The notes under the pieces were generated by a model. It was not told the origin of the DNA and did no database searches. It saw only the letters and a list, made by a program, of their open reading frames with translations. 64,000 nt of DNA from Seriola aureovittata (Eukaryota; Chordata; Actinopteri; Carangiformes; Carangidae). Location: assembly GCF_021018895.1 (NCBI RefSeq), contig NC_079368.1, positions 3,689,501 through 3,753,500 of the forward strand, in the 5' to 3' direction. Below, piece after piece: positions 11,951 through 22,072 of this stretch. The position numbers were made by a program, and so were the translations under genes. Position 1 is the stretch's first letter; the number at the start of each line of letters is the position of its first letter.

Positions 11951-12831
11951 CAGTGGCGGCTGCTGGTCTTATAAGGAAGGGAAGCTCATTTTTGGCCTAC
12001 ATCATAAAATGTGTCCGTTTATTTATATGTAAATTCTACCCTCCGTTCCTTTTCAAGAAAATGATCTGTGACCCTGTCGTACCAACTAGGCGTCTTTTCA
12101 GGGAACTTGACCAGTGTCCTCTCAATGGCCAGCAGAGCTACGCTGCTTAAACGGCCTTGGCCCACAGTGTTGCGGGTGTAAGACTTGAGCCGCTTTAAAC
12201 AGGAGAAGCTCCTCTCTACACCTGCAGATGCAGCTCCAATCGTAGCCACTAATGACAACAGTTTGTACAGCTGAGGCATTGCACTGTCCAATTCCATGTC
12301 TTGGATCAGTAACGTCTCCAGATCAACTCCGAACAACGGAATGAAAAACTTGAAAAATGCTCCGGTGGATGCTTATACTTCAAGATCGCTGATTCACTAA
12401 TTTTGCTGTCAATCGAAAAGGGACTCAGCCTCAGACAGATCATCCAATCATCATGCAGAAGCCGAGCGCCCGGGCCAGCCCACTGCCCCATAGACCCCCA
12501 GAGACGCTGAGGGTCCGATGGGCGGGACAAAGCCCAGCATTTATCCAATGACAGTCTAGTTTCGCTGCAGTGGAACAACCCACTCTATGCTTCCCCATTG
12601 AAGTCAGTAGACGCTCGGCGTCTACACTGTGTAAAGCACTGTGGGGATGAATGAGAAGAAGTCGTGTCGGTTACCTGTGATAAGTAGCTGATTCTGAACA
12701 AAAGATGAACGTGTTCTAGCGCATATTTAGTCAATGAAATGTACACACAACAGTACATATTTGACCACTTATTTTGTTGACCTTTTAGGGGAAGCTGAGC
12801 TTCCCTTGCAGTCTTAGAGCAATCGCCACCG
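11951..12831 (-). mobile_element. Internally deleted hAT transposon with perfect 8-bp TSD
   Basis: The 8-mer GTACAAAG occurs immediately outside both ends (11943-11950 and 12832-12839), the target duplication length expected for hAT elements. The termini are CAGTGGCGGCTGCT at left and, on the reverse strand at right, CGGTGGCGATTGCT; both continue into a shared subterminal AGGGAAGCTCA motif. The 881-bp element keeps a minus-strand remnant of the transposase C-terminus near its left end. The remainder (12400-12830) is non-coding and relatively GC-rich. It is non-autonomous and derived by internal deletion. Confidence 0.9.
12019..12336 (-). pseudogene. hAT transposase C-terminal dimerisation domain remnant (ZMYM1-like type)
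   Basis: A 105-codon minus-strand ORF lies wholly inside the hAT element. Residues about 22-60 carry the hAT C-terminal dimerisation signature: a LYKLLSLVATI-like helix, then GVERSFSCLKRLKSYTRN, with the characteristic ERSFS at residues 41-45. A conserved RLSSVALLAIE helix follows and then a DHFLEKERR tail, as in the ZMYM1-like/DUF4371 group of hAT proteins. The first codon is TTG, and the reading frame is recognisable for only about 10 residues upstream (FFKFFIPLFG-like) before stops. The BED finger and catalytic DDE portion are absent. This is a decayed transposase fragment, not a host gene. Confidence 0.88.
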
Positions 12832-13190
12832 GTACAAAGTATCCCCTCTTTCGAGGAAGACTAAAAACTTCAGGACACAAGGAAAAGACAAAGTATCAAA
12901 GGAATGTACAGAAAGGCTATAGCAAAACATAACATGGAATAATAATAAAAAAAACTGGCATGGGACAACATGGCTGGCATGGTTGTCATGTGATAACATG
13001 ACAAGACGAACTGGCACAAAGGGAAACACAGACTATATACACACACAAGGTAATGGGAAACAGGTGGAAACAATCAGGGCGGGGCAGACAATCAGACCAG
13101 TGGGAAACACACAAGGGAAGGAGGAAGTTAACTGAAACGAGAGGAGAGTTAGGTTTTCAAAATAAAACAAGTCACGAGACAGACAAAACT

Positions 13191-13440
13191 AAAGATAACT
13201 TAACATCTCTTCATGGACATGACAAAATTGTTTTAACCATTTTAGCAATTGCATGTTGTTATGGGAGAAAGTGGAAGTAACATGTGTAGCAGAAACCCCA
13301 TGTAGGCTATAATTATTTCTTATAGTCTAGTTAACAAATCATCAGGTAAATAATTTATAGTAAAAAAATATGTGCCTTTAAAAGATATTTCATGGTCTGT
13401 TCAGTATTTTAAAAGCTAACAGGTAATTGTGGTTACCTTT
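13191..13440. other. Unannotated AT-rich spacer
   Basis: No features recognised between the dispersed repeat and the following GC-rich block. Confidence 0.45.
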
Positions 13441-14340
13441 GAGAAGTAATGACCCTAAAGAGTTGATATTTCCGGTTCACCTGTGTGAAGAATAAAAGAA
13501 GAAAGTGCGCTACAGAACTATGGGGAAAATGGTGTAGAGCAAAGATTCAGACACGTGTGAAATTGGAAACAGACTGTGCTGTGTTTATCGTGTTTATTCC
13601 TTTCTGTGGGACTGTGAACGAGTTTGCCAGATACCACGCTCTTAAGTGAGTGAGTTTGGGACTGTTTGCTGTTGACATACAGAGTTTTTTCTTCAGTGCA
13701 ACTTGAGCTAGCTGAGTTAGCCTAGCCTCCGCTATTGTGGGAGAGCCGGTGCTAGCATTCTTCGCACTCATCCCCTGTACGGACGTAGGAAGAGATCGCA
13801 GGACCTGAGGGGCTTCAGCAGACGTCGCGGGTGCGTGTCGGGTGCCGTGGACGGACCTTTCCAGCTGCTGGGTGAGGCTGAGGACCGTGCTGCTGATCGT
13901 TGCTGTCCTGCTTTAGTCAGAGTGACACGAGAGGGATTTTGCGGTAAGAGATGTTTCCATTGCCCATACTGAGGTACTGTTGTCCTGTGTCTTCATGAGC
14001 TCCAACTTTAAAGCGCGCCACCAAAACAAAATGCAAACTTGCTAAAATAACTATCCAAACAAAGAGTGCACTCAGATTGAACAGACTAAAGACTAAGGAT
14101 CACTTGGGGTATTTTCTTTTATAATTGTTTATTTTCGTTTGAGGGTTTATGATTTCTGTGCGATTTAAGTGTGTTGATACATATCCAAAAAGTGAGATAT
14201 TGTGTTTTGTGTGTTATTGCTTGGTGTTTATTTTAATAAGGTAGTTCATATAATTCATTGCATTTTATTAAGGAAAAACCAAGAGTACTCCTGTCAGCCT
14301 CGAACTAATTATTTGTGAGTGAGAGTCATAGCTAACCATG
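13441..14340 (+). repeat. Candidate dispersed repeat/LTR-like block with CpG-rich core
   Basis: The core at 13770-13950 is unusually CpG-rich for this window (GACGTCGCGGGTGCGTGTCG and similar) and ends in a consensus-like splice donor, TTGCG|GTAAGAG, near 13943. The 3' part (14180-14340) ends AGTGAGAGTCATAGCTAAC after an A-rich TTTTATTAAGGAAAAACCAA segment. I have a weak recollection of similar blocks in other teleosts, so a repeat is more likely than a host first exon. No coding potential is evident. Confidence 0.35.
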
Positions 14341-14469
14341 GACAGTGTATTTACATGGAGATGTCTCTTTCACCAGATGATAACAAATTTGAGTTTAAAG
14401 CGGTTTAATGCTTTATTTAAAGAAACATAAAGTAATTAAAAACCTAAAAAGCTAAATTTCAAGTGTCAT
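14341..14469. other. Unannotated spacer
   Basis: Short AT-rich stretch with no features; the Tc1 3' end follows. Confidence 0.4.
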
Positions 14470-14658
14470 AGCAAAGGGCCTGTATGTCAATATGATATTT
14501 CACTTTTTCCTTTTCAATAAATTTCTAAAATCCTCTTTTCACTTTGTCATTATGGGGTATTGATGAAGGAAAAAAAGTTTGTTTTTTTAGAATAGGGCTG
14601 CAACATGACAAATTGTGTAACAGGTGAAGGGGTCTGAATACTTTACAAAAGCACTGTA
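14470..14658 (+). mobile_element. 3' end of a Tc1-like transposon
   Basis: The segment contains the well-known teleost Tc1 3' non-coding sequence: ATGTCAATATGATATTTCAC, CACTTTGTCATTATGGGG, AGAATAGGGCTGCAACATGA and the terminal GAAGGGGTCTGAATACTTTA ... GCACTGTA, whose reverse complement is the Tc1 TIR start TACAGTGC. It abuts a TA at 14657-14658. The 5' TIR and transposase are missing, so this is a truncated copy. Confidence 0.85.
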
Positions 14659-15788
14659 TTATACTCTGCACTCAATATACAGTAATAAGCCCCTGTATTA
14701 CAACTCTATTTTTTCAGTCATTTCACCACATTGAACCTCACAATGTGAGCTGAGTCAGTCATAAGCAATAACCTCCAAAGCAGAATAGACAGCGGAGCAT
14801 GATGAAATTGAACTGGAGCCTTGTTTGAAGTGGGAGATCTCAGAAGTCGTTGCTCTTCAGCGTGACTTGCTGCATGTACAAGAGGAAATGCATTGGAACA
14901 AATGAATAAGTACACACCTTACTTCTTTTCTTAGTTTTCCCTGGAGCCGCCGATCAGCAAGCAGCATCTAGTAGCTACAGCTTTGAGTGATATAAAACTA
15001 CCTACATGCTGAGCTCAAAACAGCCTGAATATGGTGTCTTTGTGACAGTGGCAGAGCCATTAGGTAATATTTTGTCCACATCCTGCAGGGTTTAGACTTA
15101 CTGTTGCCGTCTGGATGGACCACCGCCAACCCAGTCAGACTTATAGACTTATAAAAGATTAATGAAAAACGATTCCAGATATTATATTTCCTGCAGATCT
15201 GCTAAAACCTTTGAAGCTGTTATATTGAACAGTGAGTGGTCTTAAAGCCAGATCTGTTTTCTGAAATCAGCAATGAGGTGAGGAATAATAATGAAGCTGC
15301 CATCTATGTTGCTGTTTGTTGTACAGTTCACTCAGGCTAGTGCTAACACTAAAATGTGAGGCGCATGAGATGTGATTTTTTTTTTTTTTTTTTTTTCCAA
15401 GTCCTGTTGCTCCATGGCTGGTTGGCAAATCAGCAGCAATGCAAATGAAACAAAACAAAGCAAACAGCTCCAGTCAGCTCGAACAAAGCTAATAGAAACA
15501 AAGCCTGACAGAGTTCTGTTTAGTTAAAAATTTAACCCTGCTTTCAGTTTTTCTCCTCATTTTGTTTTTATCTTTCAGTGCTAGATGAAGTTACTGCTGT
15601 GGTGGTTTTTAAATCCACTTCTCAGAGATCATTAATGTTTGTTCTTTCGTAATTCTGTTGAAGTTTGAGCTTTTATTTTTCCCCTAGAGCCAATGATTGT
15701 TATTACTACTCATTCAAGCTTTTATTCAATGAATTAAGAATGAAAAAAGTTGATCAAACACAAGAAAGCAATCGTCAACAAAAGTCAA
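14659..15788. other. Unannotated stretch with T-run
   Basis: No gene recognised. A run of about 20 T at 15377-15396 could be the reverse-strand tail of a retroposed sequence, but no element body is recognised. Confidence 0.45.
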
Positions 15789-16304
15789 TTAAAGGTCCCA
15801 TATTGTATAAAATGAGATTTTCATGTCTTTTCTTGATTATAAAGTAGGTCTAGGTTCTATATTAATAATGTGAAAGTATCAAAGCGCTCAGCCCATGGAG
15901 AAATATACACAAAAAATATATTAAAAAAAACTGAGCATTAGATTGAGCCGTAAGGACTTCTGTAACATTGAAGTCACAACTATACAGACACTGCCCCAGC
16001 CATGCCGCACATGGACCCACCATCCAACTCTGCAGGATTTGGTTTCTCTGAGTGTTTACCTGAAATCTGCTGTATTTGTATTTGATCACCCAGAAAACAG
16101 TCAGCCAATCAGAGGAGAGCCTCAGATCCTGTCTTCTGATTGGCTCACTGCCCTGGTTTTGCTAGAGCTCCAGAGAGAAGCCTGAGAGAGGAGATGTAAA
16201 ACTATACCAAGTTGGTTTTTGGCTCTTAAAACCACAAATATATCTTCTTATTGATCAACGCTTCAAATAAAACAATGTGAAAGTGTAAAATATGGGACCT
16301 TTAT
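15789..16304. mobile_element. TTAA-flanked MITE family A, copy 1 (516 bp)
   Basis: Left end TTAAAGGTCCCATATTGTA; the right end, reverse-complemented, is ATAAAGGTCCCATATTTTA, giving a TIR of about 15 bp. Two further copies lie at 51917-52415 and 59344-59772 and share blocks such as GGATTTGGTTTCTCTGA, GAGAAGCCTGAGAGAGGAGA and ACCACAAATATATCTTCTTA. TTAA at five of the six ends over the three copies suggests TTAA target duplication (piggyBac-like), although superfamily assignment is inference. Inside, AGCCAATCAGA (16103-16113) and TCTGATTGGCT (16135-16145) form a perfect 11-bp inverted repeat with CCAAT boxes. Confidence 0.85.
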
Positions 16305-17514
16305 TACGAGACTTAAAGCATAAACCTCTACTAGGAACCCCTAGAGTTTCTTTACGGCTAACAATACAAAATTGTTGGCAGACTGTTGACAGTCAGACCA
16401 AAGAACTGGGCACAATAAAACCTTGACGTATTATTTGACTAATTTGAATTACTTAACTACTTGAAAAGGTACAGGATCACCAAAGTTCATAAATTATCTG
16501 CACCTGTTTATCCTGAGGTATGCACTACAAAGCTCAATGTTCAAAACAGACAGGGTTCATCCTCTATCTCAAACAGAATGCTGCCACTGGACAATTCTGG
16601 AAGAACCTGTAGATTATATTCAGACAGAACATTTTATATTCTCAATGCTAATATTTAGAATTTTTTCACCCTGATGGCTTTTGATTAAATTATCAAATGG
16701 ACAAAGAATCATAGATGTATGTTTCTAGCTGCTAGTGGTAGTCTTAGCAATTGCGCTATCAGCATCGCTACTGTCCAAAGCAAGAAACAACCAGAAGAAT
16801 TACAATTTCAACAAGAAACACTGATCTGAGCACTACAATAAAGGCAGAGTAAAACACCCAGTTTATAAGTAACTTGGTGGGTTTTGTTACTTAAAGCTAT
16901 AGCAGAATTAAAGCCAACTGAATGTCAGTTTGAAGCTCTTTCCATAGTCAGACTGACCATTAGGACTACAAGGACAAATGCCAGTGAGTCGGTTGACCAT
17001 AAAAAAAATCCAAAAAGTTTTTACCGCACAGCTTTACATTGGTAATGCAGAGTACTCTTTTACTTAGTGGATATCTGATTGTTGATTTAAACCCCTTGAT
17101 TTAAAAAATGTGATTACTGCTGCCAGACAGAAAATTTCAGGATGGACCCATTACTGTCTGATTTTCAGTGGTGCTGAGGGATCAAGGTAATCAGTTTAGT
17201 TCAGTGAAAAACTATGTCAGTCCTTCTATGATCAGATGCTTTTCATGGAAGCAAAAAGCAAAAAATACACAAATAACACCAGAATGATTTCACCTTAGCA
17301 TAATTTATTTTCATCTAGCCTTGATCTTTTTTAGCACTTGTCAGAGGCAATCAGTCCTCTCTCTCAAGAATCACATTCACATGAACCTAATTAGCAATAG
17401 TACTTTATGTTCAATGGTAACATTTAGCTTTGTGTGGCTGTGGAGCAGTGGAATCTTTAGAGAGTCAATTTACCTCAAAGGTTCTGAATGATAAAAAACT
17501 TTATACACTTCCCT
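16305..17514. other. Unannotated stretch
   Basis: AT-rich sequence with no recognisable gene or repeat. Confidence 0.45.
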
Positions 17515-18030
17515 CTCCTCTATCCAGCATACAGCAAATAAACATGGACATAGCTTCGGTGACGTCACCTATTGGTTTCTGAAGAGTGGTTTTGAAGCTC
17601 AGACTGAGCTATTCCACCGTCGCCATCTTGGCAGTGACTGACTCCCCTTAACTCCCAGCTAATTCAAAAATGGGCAAAGAGGAGGAGCACGTGTGGACCT
17701 GAGACTTCAGGTCATGCCAGTTTGTGGCAAGCATATCCTCATCCACCTGTCACTCAAAGCGATACACCCTCAACTATGCATAACTTTAAGCCTTAATAGA
17801 ATTTAAATGGGTAAATTATATTTAAAAAAATCATTCACCCCCACCGCCCCTGGGTTGTCATGAAGGAGGAAATTAGCCATAGAGAACAAAACAGTTTTTT
17901 GTACCAGGCTGTAAACATGTTATGCTGTAAAGTTGGGCATTTTATCATGGGAGTCTATGGGGACTGACTCACTTTTGATGCTAGACTCTAGTGGTCATTA
18001 GAGGAACTGCAGTCTTTGGTACTTCAGTGT
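17515..18030 (+). repeat. Dispersed teleost repeat (GTGACGTCACC ... GGGAGTCTATGGGGACTGAC)
   Basis: The block begins near AACATGGACATAGCTTCGG and includes GTGACGTCACCTATTGGTTT and ACCGTCGCCATCTTGG. It continues to GGGAGTCTATGGGGACTGAC and GAGGAACTGCAGTCTTTGGT. These segments, in this order, are familiar as an abundant teleost interspersed repeat. No terminal repeats or target duplication are clear and the family name is unknown to me. It contains a perfect CRE-like TGACGTCA at 17562-17569. Confidence 0.65.
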
Positions 18031-18659
18031 TGGCTTCATTGCTGGTTGGTTTCATACACTAATACTGTTTGAAATTGTATTACTTAAAACAATAAATAGT
18101 ATGGAAGCCCTCAGGCAAATTAGAAAAATCTGGTTATCCCTTGTCTATATTTGATTTAAATTGTTTTCTCTTCATGACTGGAACAGTATTCAGATCCATA
18201 GTCCTGCCTTTAAAATTTAACTTAAAGCTTCTCTAATCAATACTTAATCAATACTGTATTAGCAATGGAGTAAATAACATGTATAATGTGAAACAGGTAG
18301 CTGCTTGTGAGTGTCTTTCTGCTCATTGTTTTGGTTTAACACCTAAGAACTTTACTGCTTTAATTTCTTCACTCTGATTTCATCGGTGGTTCCAGCAGCA
18401 GCAGGTAGCTTTTTCTAGTGAGGAAGCTCTGATAAAACCAATGAACACTACTTTCACAGCAGACGAAGTTAGTGAGAAGTTGGTGAACATATAGTGGAGC
18501 ATTTAACAGCTAAAGAGCTAAGAGAGGAGTTATAACTTTATAAGGCGATGAAAATGAAATTACCAGATCTGTTTTTTATATTTAAAGAAGAGTGGCCCAT
18601 TTGGGAGTTATAGTATGATGCATTACTGAATTATTATGTATTCATGTGTTCTGCCCTTC
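18031..18659. other. Unannotated stretch
   Basis: No features recognised; AT-rich. Confidence 0.4.
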
Positions 18660-19190
18660 AGGCATTTAAGTTTCATTCCATGCATTTAATTTAGCGCGCC
18701 TTTAGTTCAGGCGGACTTTTATTTTGAAATTGTAAAACCGGGACCGGAAGTAGATGATTGTGCAGCAATTTTGACGAACAATGCAGACGTTCATTCATTT
18801 AAAGTAAAGGCTTCTCACTTGTTGATTCCCCAGAAGAGGCATGCTATCGCTAACTCGTTCATGCTATTGTTAGCTTGCGGAATGCTAGCTAGTCACTGTG
18901 ATCTCTCATCAGTCAGTTAGCTTGTCAGACAGTTGTATAGCTCATGTTATGTGCATGGAAACTAGGATGTTAACTAATTTAGGTATTCTGTTGTTTTTTC
19001 CTAGTTTCACTCTCTTACTCTAGACTCTGTGTCTATCAACTGTTGGATCCAGTTCAATGTGAAGAGTGAAATTAAATCATCAAACCGGGATTCAGGCATT
19101 CTTCTCATTCTTGGATTTAAGAGAGTTTAGCTGACTGTATAGTTGGAGCCGCCACACTTCGGCGAGGACAGTACATCATGTGTAAGCAGC
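18660..19190 (+). repeat. Candidate LTR-like or dispersed repeat segment
   Basis: The motifs AGGCGGACTTTTATTTTGAA and CCGGAAGTAGATG near 18710-18755, and the 3' end GAAATTAAATCATCAAACCG ... TTGGAGCCGCCACACTTCGG (19068-19160), look like a retrotransposon or old repeat boundary. I cannot find paired direct repeats or a certain primer-binding site, so this is a weak call. Confidence 0.3.
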
Positions 19191-20343
19191 ATTTTAATGT
19201 TGTATGGGGTTGATGTGGACCTAATTAATATATAACAATGTATCATATTTTATGAACTGATCATATATTTTGTGTGCACATCTTCAGAATATCAGATCAT
19301 TAACTGGAATCAAAAGCACCCTCTGAAATGCAGTGGACTATAAAGTAGTAGAAAAGGGAATTACTCAAATAGTGTAAAGTATACCAATTTTTACTTTTGT
19401 ACATTACTTGAGAAAATGTGCCTAGTTACTTTCCACAGCTGAACTCACACAATAACATCAGTGGTTTGTGTGATTGTGATTATCAACATATGAATTGCTA
19501 ATGAAAAAGTGATCCCCATGTAATACTAGTCATGTGTGAATAAGGTTTTAAATCTGAAAAACCCAGCTCTTACCCAGTTTGCGAAGCCCTCTTGCTGTGT
19601 ACAATGTATGACATGAGCAGACAAAGAGTCTGCACAGTGGGGAAGGCCTCAGCCCTGAAAACTCTGTGCCTGGTATGATTATTCCTGAATTGATCAAAGT
19701 TTCAAAAATAGAAAAAATATGGAAATGAGGCTAGCCTAAACATTGTTTCCTTCTGGAGCATGGCTGGTTTTTCTTCTTCAACAGTTTCATCTTATCTTGT
19801 AAGATTTAATTTCCAAAATGTCTAGACCCTGACAGTTTACCTTCCTGCGTCTGTGCAGTGGTACCATGAAGTACAGCCTGCAGCACACTGTTTCCTTCTT
19901 GTCGTCCTCTTCCTGCCAATGCAGACCTGATCCCAGTCAACCTCCGCACCACTTCCTTATGTCATTGGCTGGATTTTATGCTGTCCACAGCAGCCTTGAA
20001 CAATCGATTATTTCTGTATGTGATTCTATACAGGTGCCCAGAGCAAAGTAATAGACAGAGTGCAGTTTATTCGTGTGAGTTAACTTGGTGGGTATTATCA
20101 CACACGGCTCGCTGCACCAACACTTTCATCATCCAGATCCTGTTTTCTCCCTGACCTCTCACCTTTAATTTCTACCTCAGGGATTAAATATTATAACTGT
20201 AATGACATGTTTGAATCAGTCCATTATAAGTGCAACAGAGTGTTTGAGGTAGTTTACCTTGTGGTCCAGCAGAGGGTGCTCTTAATAATAGTAAATAAAA
20301 TGGAGGAGGACAAGTGTGACATCTAGCAGTCATGTCAGACAGC
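19191..20343. other. Unannotated stretch
   Basis: No gene recognised. The 61-codon ORF at 19866-20051 has no family resemblance. Confidence 0.45.
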
Positions 20344-20702
20344 AGCTGTGTCCCAATTCGGGGGCCACATCCATCAGATGATGCATTTGCAGACTGACTG
20401 CATCACAGCGGCGCAGCCACACATTTCAAAGGCTCCTTGAAATGCGGCAGAAAAATGCGTCCTTCTTTTCGTTGACAACAAAGGATCCAACAAGTGGATT
20501 CTTCGAGTAGATTCATTGCACGCAATGAAGCCAAAGAACACTGAAAGAGAGCCAGAGGATTACACTTTTAAATAGAATATCAGTATCAGTTCCACAAAAA
20601 TCCTCCGTAGACTAGACGTCTCATTTCAGTTTGTCCTTCGCGAAGGGCCACACCTTTTCGAACGTGTAAGAACGCGTTTCCTGAAGGAATTGGGACACAG
20701 CT
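20344..20702. mobile_element. MITE with perfect 16-bp TIRs (359 bp)
   Basis: AGCTGTGTCCCAATTC at 20344-20359 is the exact reverse complement of GAATTGGGACACAGCT at 20687-20702. Both ends are flanked by AGC (20341-20343 and 20703-20705), a possible 3-bp target duplication. I recall AGCTGTGTCCCAATTC-type TIRs from common teleost non-autonomous DNA elements. The interior has no coding capacity; the ORFs over it are incidental. Confidence 0.85.
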
Positions 20703-21580
20703 AGCATCAGTCTTTTCAGTGTTCCAAACAACACGTTTGTGTTCAAAGCGACAGCACCCTCTAGTTGTAATATAATTATGACGAAAGCAAAAGAGGAAGT
20801 CAGGTGACATTGTTGTATAAATCCTCTCAGGGAGGAGGTTGGGGTGGATTGATGGAACAAAACATTGGATTTTAACATTGGAGACTGCTGGCTGCTTCCA
20901 ATTTCAAATCGATAGAAAGCATTGTTTCTTTTAACTATGAACACAACTTTACAATTCAGGTTACCCATGCGTATGAAACCATGACAAAAAACAACTGCTA
21001 ACCTCAACAAAGTACTAATTTTATCCCAAACTACGATCTTTCCCTAAACCGAACCAAGTACCTTTTTTGTGCCTGAACCTTACCAAAACCTTAGCACTGT
21101 CACAACATAAAGTGGCTGGTTGGTTATTTTTTCAGCAGTGAGTTTTAACTGTCTATCAGTGGTACATCTCCTGCAGCAGTAGGGGTGCTATTTGAGGAGA
21201 CACTCCTATTGGTCTTATCAAAGGGTAGGGACAAACAACTTCTATAGACATTTAGGTTGGAGGATTTGGTTTTGGAGCATGTCTGATCATTCATCTGGGT
21301 TTTGCTCAGTGTTAAGGATTGTGAGTTAGAGTTAGAGCTAGTTAGAGCTTGATCAATTATTGATTGGAGTAGTGTGAAATAAGAATGCGTAAATATTCCA
21401 ATTTGGGTAGCTTTGCTGTGATGCTTATTATCATAAGTTTATAGTCAGTAAATACCTAGCAGTAACTGGCTTCTTGTTAAACTACACATATCTTGTTTAT
21501 TTCTACACCTTTTAAACTCTGATGATTTGAGAAAGACAGAGGCTTTGGAGTTGTTGAAAGGCACCTTTTAGACTCATTGT
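20703..21580. other. Unannotated stretch
   Basis: A 129-codon minus-strand ORF (20621-21010) straddles the MITE boundary and shows no domain. Nothing else recognised. Confidence 0.45.
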
Positions 21581-22072
21581 CCACTTTTTAGGTACACCTG
21601 TACACTAGATCATTAATGCAAATATCTAATCAATCAAGCATGGGTCATCAACTCAGTGCATAACAGTATGCAGATATGGTAAAGTGGTCCAGTTGCTGTT
21701 CAGACCAAACATCAAAATGGGGAAGAAATGTGATCTTAGTGACTGGAATGATCTTTGGTGTCATGGTATCTCAGTAACTGCTGATTTCATGGGATTTTCA
21801 TGCGCAACAGTCTCTGAGGTTGACAGAGAATGGTGTGGCAGTTGTATGGGTGAAAATGCCTTGTGTAACATTTGAGGTCAAAGGAGAATGTTCTGACTGG
21901 ATTGAGCTGACAGAAAGGAACAGGAAGGAGACAGTGTCTCAAATAATCAGGTGTGATGAGTCTTCATTTCAGCCTGCAACAGCATGAATGTGCAGATGAC
22001 AAATCAACATGGAGCAGTATTTCAAAGGAATGTTTCCAACCAAGCAGCCCATAATTCAGACTGTTAAAGTGG
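21581..22072 (+). mobile_element. Internally deleted Tc1-like transposon relic
   Basis: The left end CCACTTTTTAGGTACACCTG matches the familiar teleost Tc1-like element that begins with a TTAGGTACACCTG terminus. An AAAGTGG at 22066-22072 mirrors the left CCACTTT and marks the probable right end. At about 490 bp it is well under the 1.2-1.6 kb of full-length Tc1 elements. It keeps the start of the transposase and, after a deletion, a short 3' segment (GATGTGCAGATGACAAATCA-like and GGAATGTTTCCAAC). Confidence 0.8.
21717..21950 (+). pseudogene. Tc1-like transposase N-terminal remnant
   Basis: From the ATG at 21717 the frame reads MGKKCDLSDW, followed by a helix-turn-helix-like part (TADFMGFSCATVSEVDREW) typical of the paired-like DNA-binding domain of Tc1 transposases. 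It then reads GENALCNI and a stop at 21873. Beyond the stop the same frame still shows GQRRM and ADRKE-like family residues, interrupted by further stops. The DDE catalytic core is missing. It is a dead transposase fragment. Confidence 0.8.

Larger units (their letters stand above)
11839..13190. repeat. Older dispersed repeat interrupted by a hAT element
   Basis: The left part (11839-11950: ACTGAACTAAGACTTGAACC and on to GAGGAATATATGTACAAAG) and the right part (12832-13190: GTACAAAGTATCCCCTC, then GGAAACAATCAGGGCGGGGC and AATAAAACAAGTCACGAG) read as one continuous repeat, of a kind I recall from other teleosts, once the hAT insertion and one target-duplication copy are discounted. Its class (LTR or DNA element) is unknown. 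Confidence 0.5.

Noticed and set aside
12306..12578. 90-codon minus-strand ORF upstream of the hAT fragment
   Set aside because: It is in a different frame from the hAT domain and falls in the non-coding part of the element; no transposase motif.
20621..21010. 129-codon minus-strand ORF
   Set aside because: It crosses the right end of the 20344-20702 MITE, so it is a chance fusion of repeat and flank.
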